Under the pieces are notes generated by a model, which had not been told where the DNA came from, did not search any database, and was given only the letters and a program-made list of their open reading frames with translations. Of a DNA stretch of 64,000 nt, positions 41,110 through 49,633 are shown in pieces (within the stretch, counting starts at the first letter, position 1; each line of letters begins with the position of its first letter). A program made the translations under genes and the position numbers. The DNA is taken from assembly GCA_963732915.1 (NCBI GenBank), contig CAVTBF010000005.1, positions 124,001 through 188,000 of the forward strand, given 5' to 3'. This DNA comes from Palsa-739 sp963732915 (GTDB lineage: Bacteria; Actinomycetota; Thermoleophilia; Gaiellales; Gaiellaceae).

Positions 41110-42036
41110 GTGATCCCGCTCGACGAGATCCGCCGGGCGCGCGAGCGAATCGGCGACGATGTGCTGCGAACGCCGCTGGTCGCACTGGAGGAGCGCCTCT
41201 GGCTGAAGCTCGAGTGCCTGCAGCCGATCGGCTCGTTCAAGCTCCGCGGCGCGCTCTCGGCGATCCGGGCGGCCTCGGACTCGGAGCTCGCCGGCGGGGT
41301 CGTCACCGCGAGCGCGGGCAACATGGCCCAGGGCGTGGCGTGGGCGGCGCGGGCCGTCGGCGTGCGGGCCCGGGTGATCGCGCCCGAGAGCGCGCCGCGC
41401 GCGAAGCTCGACGCGGTCGAGGCGCTCGGCGGCGAGGTGATCCTCGTCTCGCGCGACGAGTGGTGGCAGGCGATGGTCGAGGGCGGCCGCGACGGCGTCG
41501 ACGGCCTGTTCGTGCACCCGGTCGAGGACGACGCGGTCATGGCCGGCAACGGCACGATCGGGCTCGAGCTCGTCGAGGATCTGCGTGCCTTCGACACGGT
41601 GATCGTCCCCTGGGGAGGCGGCGGCCTCGCGACCGGGATCGCGAGCGCGGTCAAGGCGCTGCGGCCGGACGTGCGGGTCGTCACCGCGGAGCCGGAGACG
41701 GCCGCGCCGATGGCGGCGTCGGTCGCCGCGGGCGAGCCGCGCGAGATCGAGTACCGGCCGTCGTTCGTGGACGGCGCCGGCGGGCCGTCGCTCCTGCCGT
41801 CGATGTGGGAGCGTGCGCGCGGCCTCGTCGACGAGGCGGTGGCGGTGCCGCTCGACGAGGTCGCCGCGGCGATGCGCCTGCTTGCGTCGCGCGCACGGGT
41901 CGTGGCCGAGGGCGCCGGCGCGCTCGCGCTCGCCGTTGCGCTCCACCGCGAGGATCGCTGCGTCTGCATCGTCAGCGGAGGCAACGTCGACGCCGCGGTT
42001 CTCAGCCGGATCCTCGCCGGCGAGACGCCTGCCTGA
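41110..42036 (+). CDS. Threonine/serine dehydratase-like PLP enzyme
   Basis: A 308-residue fold-type II PLP enzyme. The PLP lysine is in PIGSFKLRGAL, TASAGNMAQGVAWAAR is the substrate carboxylate loop, and the phosphate-binding glycine loop is VPWGGGGLATG. Dehydration and deamination of threonine or serine to a 2-oxo acid, or racemisation, is likely. There is no C-terminal ACT regulatory domain, so it is of the catabolic type. GTG start touches the stop of the preceding gene with no gap. A short CCCTGA/TCAGGG hairpin (42042-42061) follows. Confidence 0.88.
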   Translation: MIPLDEIRRARERIGDDVLRTPLVALEERLWLKLECLQPIGSFKLRGALSAIRAASDSELAGGVVTASAGNMAQGVAWAARAVGVRARVIAPESAPRAKLDAVEALGGEVILVSRDEWWQAMVEGGRDGVDGLFVHPVEDDAVMAGNGTIGLELVEDLRAFDTVIVPWGGGGLATGIASAVKALRPDVRVVTAEPETAAPMAASVAAGEPREIEYRPSFVDGAGGPSLLPSMWERARGLVDEAVAVPLDEVAAAMRLLASRARVVAEGAGALALAVALHREDRCVCIVSGGNVDAAVLSRILAGETPA

Positions 42037-42126
42037 CCTCTCCCTGAGGGACATGTCAGGGCTCTGACCGCCGGCGGGGCTGTCGCGGGCGCGTCGCTCG
42101 CGCGGCTGAGCGCGCGGCGGCGCATG

Positions 42127-42132
42127 TATATC
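42127..42132 (+). promoter_or_regulatory. -10-like box (TATATC) before the MFS gene
   Basis: TATATC in an otherwise GC-rich gap ends 7 nt before GTG 42140. The last base deviates from TANNNT. No -35 is obvious. Confidence 0.35.
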
Positions 42133-42139
42133 TGGCGGG

Positions 42140-43417
42140 GTGGTGGAGCGGATCCTGCGCGGGCGGGCGCACTACGCCTGGCTGATCGTCGTCGTCACCT
42201 TCGTGACGCTGATCACGACGGCCGGCTTCCGCGCGACGCCGGGCGTCCTGATCGTCCCGCTTCAGGACGAGTTCGGCTGGTCGCGCGCGACGATCTCGCT
42301 CGCCGTCTCGCTCGGGCTGTTGCTGTTCGGGTTGACGGCGCCGTTCTCGGCTGCGCTGATGGAGCGCTTCGGCGTCCGCCGGGTGATGCTCTGCGCACTT
42401 CTGACGATCTCGCTCGGCGCCGGCCTGACGACGCTGATGTCCGCGCCGTGGCAGCTCGACCTGCTCTGGGGCGTCGTCGTCGGCGGCGCGACCGGAGCGG
42501 TCTCGGTGCCGCTCGCGGCGACGATCGCCAACCGCTGGTTCTGGGAGCGCCGCGGCCTCGTCACCGGCATCCTCACCGCGTCGAACGCCGGCGGCCAGAT
42601 GGTGTTCCTGCCCGTGCTCGCGCTGCTCGTGACCGCCTACGGCTGGCGCTGGGCGCCGATCGCCGTCGTCGCGGTGGCGATGCTCCTCGTCTTTCCGGTC
42701 GTCGCGCTCGTCGTCCACGACCGGCCGCAGTCGCTCGGCCTCGAGCCGTACGGCGCCACCGGGCCGGTCGCCGTGCCGGAGCGCTCGTCGCGGCCGTTTC
42801 GTCCCGCGATCGACGGGCTCAAGCTCGGCGTCGCCTCGCCCACGTTCTGGCTCCTCTGCTCGTCGTTCTTCATCTGCGGCCTCTCGACGAACGGGCTGAT
42901 CGGGACGCACCTGATCCCGGCCGCGGTCGACCACCACATGACCGAGGTCGCGGGCGCGTCGCTGCTCGCACTGATGGGCGTCTTCGACATCGTCGGCACC
43001 ACCGTTTCCGGCTGGCTGACCGACCGGGTCGACCCGCGGCGGCTGCTCGCGTGGTACTACGCCCTGCGCGGCCTCGCGGTGATCGCGCTGCCGTACGCGT
43101 TCGGCTCGACGGCGGCGCTCGTTGCGTTCGCCGTCTTCTACGGGCTCGACTGGGTCGCCACCGTGCCGCCGACCGTTGCCCTCGCGGCCGATTCGTTCGG
43201 GCGCGAGCGGGTCGGCATCGTCTTCGGCTGGATCTTCGCCGCCCACCAGGTCGGCGCCGCCTTCGCCGCGTGGGCCGCGGGCGCCAGCCGCACCTGGACG
43301 GGGAGCTACACGCTCGCGTTCGTCACCGCCGGTGTGCTCTGCCTCGTCGCCGCCGGGCTCTCGCTGCGGATCACGCTGAGCGCCGACGCGCTCGAGCCGG
43401 CGCCCGCGGTCGCCTGA
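42140..43417 (+). CDS. MFS transporter, monocarboxylate/oxalate-formate-like
   Basis: A 425-residue, 12-helix major facilitator. The N-terminal HYAWLIVVVTFVTLITTAGFR and VLIVPLQDEFGWSRATISLA are typical of the oxalate/formate antiporter-like and monocarboxylate families; motif A-like loops are MERFGVRRVML and GWLTDRVDPRRLL. It probably moves a small organic acid across the cytoplasmic membrane. GTG 42140 and 42143 are both possible starts; the first is 7 nt from a TATATC box. It is a single gene between the dehydratase and a repeat-bearing gap. Confidence 0.88.
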   Translation: MVERILRGRAHYAWLIVVVTFVTLITTAGFRATPGVLIVPLQDEFGWSRATISLAVSLGLLLFGLTAPFSAALMERFGVRRVMLCALLTISLGAGLTTLMSAPWQLDLLWGVVVGGATGAVSVPLAATIANRWFWERRGLVTGILTASNAGGQMVFLPVLALLVTAYGWRWAPIAVVAVAMLLVFPVVALVVHDRPQSLGLEPYGATGPVAVPERSSRPFRPAIDGLKLGVASPTFWLLCSSFFICGLSTNGLIGTHLIPAAVDHHMTEVAGASLLALMGVFDIVGTTVSGWLTDRVDPRRLLAWYYALRGLAVIALPYAFGSTAALVAFAVFYGLDWVATVPPTVALAADSFGRERVGIVFGWIFAAHQVGAAFAAWAAGASRTWTGSYTLAFVTAGVLCLVAAGLSLRITLSADALEPAPAVA

Positions 43418-43485
43418 CTCGTGAGGGTGTGGCGGTGGCGCCGCCAGGTGCGCCACGCGGCGTGCCCGTGCGGCAGCCTCACCGC

Positions 43486-43531
43486 GCACACGCACACGCA
43501 CACGCACACACACACGCACACGCACATGCAC
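43486..43531 (+). repeat. Hexanucleotide microsatellite (GCACAC)n
   Basis: Seven full units plus 4 nt of GCACAC-type sequence, with two units varied (ACACAC and GCACAT). It lies in the 169-nt gap after the MFS gene. It would read His-Thr repeats in one frame and Cys-Val in the opposite strand, but no supported gene crosses it. Confidence 0.9.
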
Positions 43532-43573
43532 GGGCTCGGGCCGAAGGCGCCCTCCTCCGCCGGTAGCGGCCGA

Positions 43574-43579
43574 TACGCT
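43574..43579 (+). promoter_or_regulatory. -10-like box (TACGCT) of a leaderless start
   Basis: TACGCT ends 7 nt before GTG 43587 of the small membrane protein gene and lies 42 nt after the microsatellite. Confidence 0.4.
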
Positions 43580-43586
43580 GCACGCC

Positions 43587-43796
43587 GTGCTCTGGCGCGC
43601 CGCGATCGTCGCCGTCCTCCTCGGCCTCTGGCTCGCCGTCGGCGTCGCGTGGGGCGGCGGAGCGGCGCTCGTCTTCGGGTTCTTCCTCGCGATCGCGGTC
43701 GCGGTCAGCGTGGCCGCGGGGATCGGCGGCGGCGTCCTCAGCCGCTCGGGCTCGCGCTACTACGAGCAGCGGCTCGGCGGCAAGCGGCGGGGCTAG
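43587..43796 (+). CDS. Small membrane protein, unknown function
   Basis: A 69-residue protein with two closely spaced hydrophobic helices, AAIVAVLLGLWLAVGVAWG and ALVFGFFLAIAVAVSVAAG, then a basic C-terminal tail (SRYYEQRLGGKRRG) expected on the cytoplasmic side. No family recognised. The start is supported by the TACGCT box at leaderless spacing, and its stop overlaps the stop of the convergent aminotransferase gene by 4 nt. Confidence 0.6.
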   Translation: MLWRAAIVAVLLGLWLAVGVAWGGGAALVFGFFLAIAVAVSVAAGIGGGVLSRSGSRYYEQRLGGKRRG

Positions 43797-44971
43797 CCGG
43801 CGAGCGCCGCGAGCTCGCGGCAGAAGCCGTCGATCTCGTCGAACGTGTTGTAGTGGATCAGCCCGACGCGGATCGCGTCCTCGGGGTACGGGAGCTTCTC
43901 GCGCAGGCCGAGCGAGTACCACGTGTCGTGCGCCCAGACGCCGTAGCCGCGCTCGCCGAGGCGCTGCGCAGCCTCCGCCGCGGGCACGCCGTCGACGTTG
44001 ACGAGGAAGGTGACCACGCGGCCGTCCATCGTCTGCTCGCCGTACACCGTCACGCTCTCGGGCAGGCCGTCGAGGAACCGCTGCCCGAGCTCGCGCTCGT
44101 AGGCCGCGACCGCCTCCATCCCGCCGATCGACTCCAGGTAGGCGACCGTCGCCGAGAAGCCGGCCAGCAGCTCGTACGGCGCGGTCCCCGGCTCGAAGCG
44201 GCGGCCGACGGGGTCGGCCTGCGCCGGGCGCGCCTTGTACGGCCGCCACGACTCGAGCAGCTCGTGCCGCCCGTAGGCGATCCCGAGGTGCGGCCCGCAG
44301 AACTTGTACGACGACGTGATGAAGACGTCGCAGCCGAGCGCCTGCACGTCGACCGGCACGTGCGCCGCGTACTGCACCGCGTCCACCCAGCAGAGCGCCC
44401 CCGCCTGGTGGGCGAGCTCGGCGACGCGCGGCACGTCGACGATCGTGCCGAGCGCGTTCGACGACGCGACGCAGGCGACGACGCGCACGCGCTCGTCGAG
44501 CTTCCGCGCGAGGTCGTCGTAGTCGAGGCGGAGGTTCTCGTCGACGTCGATCCAGTCGAGGACGAAGCCTCGATCCTCGGCGAGCTCGAGCCAGGGCGCG
44601 ACGCCGCCGTCGTGGTCGAGGCGCGAGACGAGGATCCGGTCGCCCTCCTTCCAGTCGCGAGCCGCGGTGCGCGCGAGGGCGAAGTCGATCACGGTCATGT
44701 TCTGGCCGAAGATCACGTCGTCGGCCGAGCAGCCGAGGAAGCGCGCCGCGTCGTCGCGTGCGCCGACCAGCACGCCCTCGACGCGCTTGCTCGCCTCGTA
44801 GGTCGCGCCGATGTTCGCGCTCGCCTCGCGCAGGCAGCGCGCGATCGCCTCGCCGACCTCGTCCGGCACCTGCGAGCCGCCGGGTGCGTCGAGGTAGACG
44901 AAACCGCCATCGCCGCGCAGCGACGAGAACCGCCGCCGTGCCGCCTCGACGTCGAGTAGCGTCGCGCTCAT
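43793..44971 (-). CDS. Class V aminotransferase (cysteine desulfurase-like)
   Basis: A 392-residue fold-type I PLP enzyme. LDAPGGSQVPDEVGEAIARC begins the fold, the cofactor aspartate/histidine region is CWVDAVQYAAHVPVDVQALG, and the PLP lysine is in FITSSYKFCGPHLGIAYG. It resembles the cysteine-desulfurase-like VC1184 group. The usual SufS/NifS active cysteine loop is not evident, so sulfur transfer is not assured. Its ATG overlaps the divergent aldo-keto reductase ATG in the tetranucleotide CATG, and a TAGGCT box lies 6 nt upstream inside that gene. Confidence 0.85.
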   Translation of the reverse strand: MSATLLDVEAARRRFSSLRGDGGFVYLDAPGGSQVPDEVGEAIARCLREASANIGATYEASKRVEGVLVGARDDAARFLGCSADDVIFGQNMTVIDFALARTAARDWKEGDRILVSRLDHDGGVAPWLELAEDRGFVLDWIDVDENLRLDYDDLARKLDERVRVVACVASSNALGTIVDVPRVAELAHQAGALCWVDAVQYAAHVPVDVQALGCDVFITSSYKFCGPHLGIAYGRHELLESWRPYKARPAQADPVGRRFEPGTAPYELLAGFSATVAYLESIGGMEAVAAYERELGQRFLDGLPESVTVYGEQTMDGRVVTFLVNVDGVPAAEAAQRLGERGYGVWAHDTWYSLGLREKLPYPEDAIRVGLIHYNTFDEIDGFCRELAALAG

Positions 44972-44983
44972 GGAAAGAGCCTA
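44957..44983. promoter_or_regulatory. Overlapping divergent leaderless promoters around CATG
   Basis: Plus strand: TAGCGT (44957-44962) ends 7 nt before ATG 44970. Minus strand: TAGGCT (complement of 44978-44983) ends 6 nt before the ATG at 44971-44969. Each box lies inside the coding region of the other gene and the two start codons share CATG, leaving no intergenic DNA. Confidence 0.5.
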
Positions 44984-45911
44984 TCTCGGCGCGACGGGCG
45001 TCCGCGTCAGCAGGGTGATCCTCGGCTGCGGCAACTTCGGCGGCGTCGGCTCGTCGCCCGCGTTCTTCGGCAAGGGCGAGACGCGCGAGCAGGCGTTCGC
45101 GCTCATGGACGCCGCCTGGGAGGCCGGGATCGAGACCTTCGACACCGCCGACGCCTACGGTGGCGGCCGCAGCGAGACGACCATCGGCGCCTGGCTGCGG
45201 ACGAAGGGGCCCGAGGTCCGCGACGCGATCGTCCTCTCGACGAAGACGTTCAACCCGATGGCCGAGGGCGCCGACCACGGGCTCGCTCCCGCCCGCGTCC
45301 GCCGCCAGCTCGAGTCGAGCCTCGGCCGGCTCGGCGTCGAGCGCGTGGACATGTTCCTCACCCACGAATGGGACCCGGACGTGCCCGTCGCCGAGACGGC
45401 GGGCGTCCTCGACGAGCTCGTCGCCGAGGGCAAGGTCGGCGCCTACGGGCTCTCGAATGTGGGTGGCCCGGAGTTGCGCGAAGGGCTGGCGGCCGGCTCC
45501 TTCGGCTGGGTGCAGAACTCGTACTCGCTGCTCGACCGCGACGCGGAGGCGGAGGTGCTGCCGCTCTGCGCCGAGCGTGGGCTCGGCTTCACGCCGTTCA
45601 GCCCGCTCTCCGGCGGCTGGTTGACCGGCAAGTACCGCCGCGGCGAGGCGGCGCCGGCGGGCTCGCGGATGACCATGCGTCCCGAGCCGTACGAGCGCCT
45701 GCGCACCGACGCCGTCTTCGACGCCCTCGAGGCGCTGGCGGAGCGCGGAGACCCGGCGCAGCTCGCGCTCGCCTGGCTCTATGCCGACCCGCGCGTGACC
45801 GCGGTCGTCGTCGGCCCGCGGCGGCCGGAGCACCTCGCGCCCGCGCTCGCGGCGCTCGCCATGCCGCTCGCTCCGGGCGAGCGGGAGGCGATCGGCGCGC
45901 TCTTCCCCTGA
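44970..45911 (+). CDS. Aldo/keto reductase
   Basis: A 313-residue NADPH-dependent carbonyl reductase with a TIM barrel. Catalytic tetrad residues are visible: Asp and Tyr in FDTADAYGGG, Lys in LSTKTFNP and His in FLTHEWDPD. The AKR11/12-like text VSRVILGCGNFGG, YGLSNVGGPEL and TPFSPLSGGWLTGKYRRG supports a broad-specificity aldehyde/ketone reductase. It is single, divergent from the aminotransferase with overlapping start codons, and converges on the GH94 gene across a short terminator. Confidence 0.92.
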   Translation: MERAYLGATGVRVSRVILGCGNFGGVGSSPAFFGKGETREQAFALMDAAWEAGIETFDTADAYGGGRSETTIGAWLRTKGPEVRDAIVLSTKTFNPMAEGADHGLAPARVRRQLESSLGRLGVERVDMFLTHEWDPDVPVAETAGVLDELVAEGKVGAYGLSNVGGPELREGLAAGSFGWVQNSYSLLDRDAEAEVLPLCAERGLGFTPFSPLSGGWLTGKYRRGEAAPAGSRMTMRPEPYERLRTDAVFDALEALAERGDPAQLALAWLYADPRVTAVVVGPRRPEHLAPALAALAMPLAPGEREAIGALFP

Positions 45912-45919
45912 CCGCGGGC

Positions 45920-45945
45920 GGGTCGACAGCGGAGGCGATCGACCC
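45920..45945. terminator. Bidirectional terminator-like hairpin
   Basis: GGGTCGA (45920-45926) pairs with TCGACCC (45939-45945) across a 12-nt loop, between the convergent aldo-keto reductase and GH94 genes. A C/T-rich stretch follows on the plus strand. It is a moderate structure only. Confidence 0.4.
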
Positions 45946-46003
45946 TGGGCGACTGGCTCCCCCGTCTCTCATCCGCGCGCGCCGGGCATCGGCGTCGTCG
46001 GGG

Positions 46004-48493
46004 CTACCTCGCTCCCGCCGGCCGGCGGGACCCGGTCGCGGGACGCTCGCCCTCGACCGCTCGGTGCCCGAGCACGACCTCGACGTGGACGGCACCACCG
46101 TCGGCGAGCGGCACGAGGTTCCCCTCGACCTCCTCGCCGTCGACGCGCAGCGAGCGGACGCCGGTCGAGACCCCGTCGGGGTTCGAGACGTCGATCTCGT
46201 AGACCGTGCCGCGGAAGCGTCGCGTCGCGCGGAAGCCCTCCCAGTCGCGCGGGATGCACGGGTCGATGCGCAGCCCGTCGTAGTCCGGTCGGATGCCGAG
46301 GATGCCCTGCGCGAGCGAGACGAACGTCCACGCGGCCGTGCCGGTGAGCCACGAGTTCTTCGCCTCGCCGGGCCTCGCCGCGTCGGGGCCGGCGATCATC
46401 TGCGCGTAGACGTACGGCTCGGCGCGGTAGAGGTCGAGGTCGGCCTGCGCCGACGGGCAGATCGCGAGATACGTCTCGAGCGCCCGCTCGCCCTCGCCGA
46501 GCGCGCACCAGGCGAGCGTGATCCACGTGTTGTTGTGGCAGAAGACGCCCGCGTTCTCCTTCACGCCCGGCGGATAGCTCGTGATCTCGCCCAGCTCGGG
46601 GCGGTACCGCGTGTACGCGGGCTGGTGGAGGACGATCCCGTGGTCGGTGCCGAGGTGCTCGCGCACGCTCTCGAGCGCGCACCGGGCGCGGCCGTTCTCG
46701 CGTCCGGCCCCGCCGAGCACGCACCAGCCCTGGCTCTCGACGAAGATCCGGCCCTCGTCGCAGACGTGCGAGCCGACCGGCGCGCCGCTCGCGTCGAACG
46801 CCCTCAGGTACCAGTCGCCGTCCCAGGCGTGCTCCTCGACGGCGGCGAGCATCTCGTCGCTCCGGCTCTCGACGCGCGCCGCGTCGCCGGTCCGGCCGAG
46901 CTGGCGGTAGAGGCCGGCGAGCTCGCTGCACGCGTACAGGAAGAGCCCGGCGATCAGCACCGACTCCGCCTGCGAGCCCTCGACGTCGCCCGCGGTCTGG
47001 AACGACTCGTCCGGCTCGGTCGAGAAGCAGTTCAGGTTGAGGCAGTCGTTCCAGTCGGCGTGCCCGATCAGCGGCAGGCCGTGCGGGCCGCGGTGGCCGA
47101 GCGTGTAGGCGATGCTCGTCTCGAGATGGTGGAGCAGGCTCTCGCCGCTGCCCGGCGTGTCCGCGTAGCCGACGGGCTCCTCGAGGATCGACGCGTCGCC
47201 GGTCTCGCGCACGTACGCGCAGGTCGAGAGGACGAGCCAGAGGTGGTCGTCGTAGAAGTCGCCGCCGATGTCGGCGTTCCCCTGCTTGGTCAGCGGCTGG
47301 TACTGGTGGAAGCAAGTGCCGTCGGCGAGCTGCGTTCCCGCCAGGTCGAGGATCCGCTGCCGCGCACGCTCGGGGACGAGGTGGACGAAGCCGAGCACGT
47401 CCTGGTTCGAGTCGCGGAAGCCCATGCCGCGACCGATCCCGGTCTCGTAGAAGCTCGCCGACCGTGACAGGTTGAACGTCGCCATGCACTGGTACTGGTT
47501 CCACGTGTTCAGCATCCGCGTCGCGTGCGGATCCGGGCACTCCGCCTGGAACCCCGCGAGCAGTCCGCGCCAGAGGTCACGCACCGCCTCGAAGGCGGCA
47601 TCAACGGCGCCGCCCCGGGCGTAGCGCTCGAGCAGCGCGCGGCCGCACTCCTTGTTCGCGATCCCGGGCCGCTCGAACTTCGGCTCGCCCTGCTCGATGT
47701 AGCCGAGGACGAAGGCGAAGCTCTCCTCCGCGCCGGGCTCGAGCCGCAGATCGACCTGGTGGGAGCCGATCGGGTTCCAGCCGTGCGCGACGCTGCCCGT
47801 CGCCTCGCCGGCGAACGGCACCGCGGCCTCGTGCAGGCCGTTGTGGACGCCCACGAACGCGTCGCGCGACGTGTCGAAGCCGGCGATCTCGCGCGTGCAG
47901 CCGAAGAGCGTGTAGTGGTCGCGGCGCTCGCGGTACTCGGTCGTGTGGTAGATCGCCGAGCCCTCCACCTCGACCTCGCCGATCGAGTACGTGCGCTGGA
48001 AGTTCGTCATGTCGTTCAGCGCCTCGTAGAAGCAGAACTCCACGTACGAGAAGAGCGTCAGCTCCTTGGGCGTCGCGCCCGTGTTCCGGACGGTCGTCTT
48101 CCAGACCTCGGCCGTCTCGCCCGGCGGCACGAAGAGGAGCAACTCGACCTCGACGCCGTTCCGCGCGCCGGTGATCCGCGTGTAGCCGAGCCCGTGCCGG
48201 CACTCGTAGCGGTCGAGCGGCGTCTTGCACGGCTTCCAGCCGGGGTTCCAGACCGTCTCGCCGTCGCGGACGTAGAGATAGCGGCCGACCGAGTCGTACG
48301 GCGCGTCGTTGTAGCGGTAGCGGGTCAGCCGGCGCAGGCGCGCGTCCCGCCAGAACGTGTAGCCGCCGCCCGTGTTCGTGCAGAGGCCGAAGAGGTCGTC
48401 CTGACCGAGGTAGTTGAGCCACGGCAGCGGCGTGTCCGGCCGCGTCACGACGTACTCGCGGGCGGCGTCGTCGAAGTGGCCGTACGTCGTCAC
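46004..48493 (-). CDS. GH94 cellobiose phosphorylase-like enzyme
   Basis: An 829-residue glycoside phosphorylase, splitting cellobiose with phosphate into glucose 1-phosphate and glucose in the cytoplasm. The N-terminal domain reads YVVTRPDTPLPWLNYLGQDD and GGGYTFWRDARLRRLTRYR; the (alpha/alpha)6 domain has the catalytic Asp in GHADWNDCLNLN and the family text GVKENAGVFCHNNTW and SWLTGTAAW. Length matches cellobiose phosphorylase better than chitobiose or cyclic-glucan members. The GTG start has GGAGGAGGA upstream and overlaps galM by 4 nt. It is the last gene of the sugar locus. Confidence 0.9.
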   Translation of the reverse strand: MTTYGHFDDAAREYVVTRPDTPLPWLNYLGQDDLFGLCTNTGGGYTFWRDARLRRLTRYRYNDAPYDSVGRYLYVRDGETVWNPGWKPCKTPLDRYECRHGLGYTRITGARNGVEVELLLFVPPGETAEVWKTTVRNTGATPKELTLFSYVEFCFYEALNDMTNFQRTYSIGEVEVEGSAIYHTTEYRERRDHYTLFGCTREIAGFDTSRDAFVGVHNGLHEAAVPFAGEATGSVAHGWNPIGSHQVDLRLEPGAEESFAFVLGYIEQGEPKFERPGIANKECGRALLERYARGGAVDAAFEAVRDLWRGLLAGFQAECPDPHATRMLNTWNQYQCMATFNLSRSASFYETGIGRGMGFRDSNQDVLGFVHLVPERARQRILDLAGTQLADGTCFHQYQPLTKQGNADIGGDFYDDHLWLVLSTCAYVRETGDASILEEPVGYADTPGSGESLLHHLETSIAYTLGHRGPHGLPLIGHADWNDCLNLNCFSTEPDESFQTAGDVEGSQAESVLIAGLFLYACSELAGLYRQLGRTGDAARVESRSDEMLAAVEEHAWDGDWYLRAFDASGAPVGSHVCDEGRIFVESQGWCVLGGAGRENGRARCALESVREHLGTDHGIVLHQPAYTRYRPELGEITSYPPGVKENAGVFCHNNTWITLAWCALGEGERALETYLAICPSAQADLDLYRAEPYVYAQMIAGPDAARPGEAKNSWLTGTAAWTFVSLAQGILGIRPDYDGLRIDPCIPRDWEGFRATRRFRGTVYEIDVSNPDGVSTGVRSLRVDGEEVEGNLVPLADGGAVHVEVVLGHRAVEGERPATGSRRPAGAR

Positions 48494-49620
48494 GGGTCCT
48501 CCTCCTCGTTCGCTGAGAGCCGGAACACGGTGGTCGACGAGAAGATCCCGCCCGGCTCGAGCACGGTCGAGGGGAACCCGGGGCGGTTCGGCGAGTCGGG
48601 GCAGTGCTGCGTCTCGAGCGCGATTCCGTCGGCCTGCCGGTAGAGGCGGCCGCCCGTGCCGGCGAGCGAGCCGTCGAGAAAGTTGCCGGAGTAGACCTGG
48701 ACGCCCGGCTCGGTCGTCGCGATCTCGAGCCGCCGCCCGCTGGTCGGATCCTCGAGCCGCACCGCCGGGGCGAGCCCGTCGTCGCCGGCGCCGTCGAGGA
48801 CGAAATGGTGGTCGTAGCCGTGGGCCGACGCGAGCTGGGAGTCGGCGTCGCGGAGGCGGTCGCCGACCGCGGTCGGCGTCGTGAAGTCGAACGGCGTGCC
48901 GGCGACCGGTGCGACCTCGCCGGTCGGGATCCGCCCCGGGCCGGCAGGGAGATAGCGCGACGCGGCGACCGTGAGCACGTGCGCCTCGATCGAGCCGGCG
49001 CCCTCGCCCGCGAGCTGCCAGTAGACGTGGCTCGTCGGGTTGAGGACGGTCGGCCGGTCGGTCGTCGCGCGGTAGTCGACGCGCAGCGCGTCGTCGCGCG
49101 AGAGCGTGTACGTGACCTCGACGACGACGGCCCCCGGGAACCCGCCGGCCCCGTCCGGGCTCGCGTGGCGGAGCGTGAGCGCGACGCCTCCCGGTGTGCG
49201 GTACGCCCGCGCCGCCTGCCACACGTGCCGGTCGAATCCGTGGCGGCCGCCGTGGAGGCAGTGCAGGCCGTCGTTCGCCTCGAGGCGGTGGCGTGCGCCG
49301 CCGAGCGTGAACGCCGCGTTCGCGATCCGGTTCGCGTAGCGCCCGACGACCGCCCCGAGGTACGGCGTGTTCCGCTCCACGTAGTCGTCGAGCCGCGGGA
49401 AGCCGAGCACGACGTTCCGCCGCTCGCCCGTGCGGTCCGGCGCAACGAGCTGCTGCACGATCGCGCCGAACGTGAGCACGGAGACGGTGAGCCGGCCCGC
49501 GCTGAGCGTGTAGCGGTCGACCTCCGACCCGCCGGGCGTCCGGCCGGCAGGCTCGCGCACGACCGACGGGTCGCCGCCGCGCGGGCGCTCTCGGCGCGCG
49601 AGCGGCAGCGCGTCGGTCAC
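48490..49620 (-). CDS. galM: Aldose 1-epimerase (mutarotase)
   Basis: A 376-residue beta-sandwich enzyme interconverting alpha and beta anomers of glucose or galactose. Family landmarks are LTFGAIVQQLVAPDR, GAVVGRYANRIANAAF, the active-site histidines in HCLHGGRHGFDRHVW and NPTSHVYWQLAG, and QTQHCPDSPNRPGFPS-like text (seen as ETQHCPDSPNRPGFP). A 35-residue Arg-rich N-terminal extension suggests the true start may be further downstream. It supplies the correct anomer for the phosphorylase or glucokinase. GTG start 13 nt after the importer ATPase gene. Confidence 0.9.
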   Translation of the reverse strand: MTDALPLARRERPRGGDPSVVREPAGRTPGGSEVDRYTLSAGRLTVSVLTFGAIVQQLVAPDRTGERRNVVLGFPRLDDYVERNTPYLGAVVGRYANRIANAAFTLGGARHRLEANDGLHCLHGGRHGFDRHVWQAARAYRTPGGVALTLRHASPDGAGGFPGAVVVEVTYTLSRDDALRVDYRATTDRPTVLNPTSHVYWQLAGEGAGSIEAHVLTVAASRYLPAGPGRIPTGEVAPVAGTPFDFTTPTAVGDRLRDADSQLASAHGYDHHFVLDGAGDDGLAPAVRLEDPTSGRRLEIATTEPGVQVYSGNFLDGSLAGTGGRLYRQADGIALETQHCPDSPNRPGFPSTVLEPGGIFSSTTVFRLSANEEEDP

Positions 49621-49633
49621 GGCGTGGCCCGCG

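Noticed and set aside
43421..44959. Long plus-strand open frame with a His-Thr repeat (HTHTHT) and Cys-Pro-Cys near its start
   Set aside because: Past the microsatellite it runs antisense to the well-supported aminotransferase gene with Arg/Ala-rich, family-free text; long antisense frames are expected at this GC.
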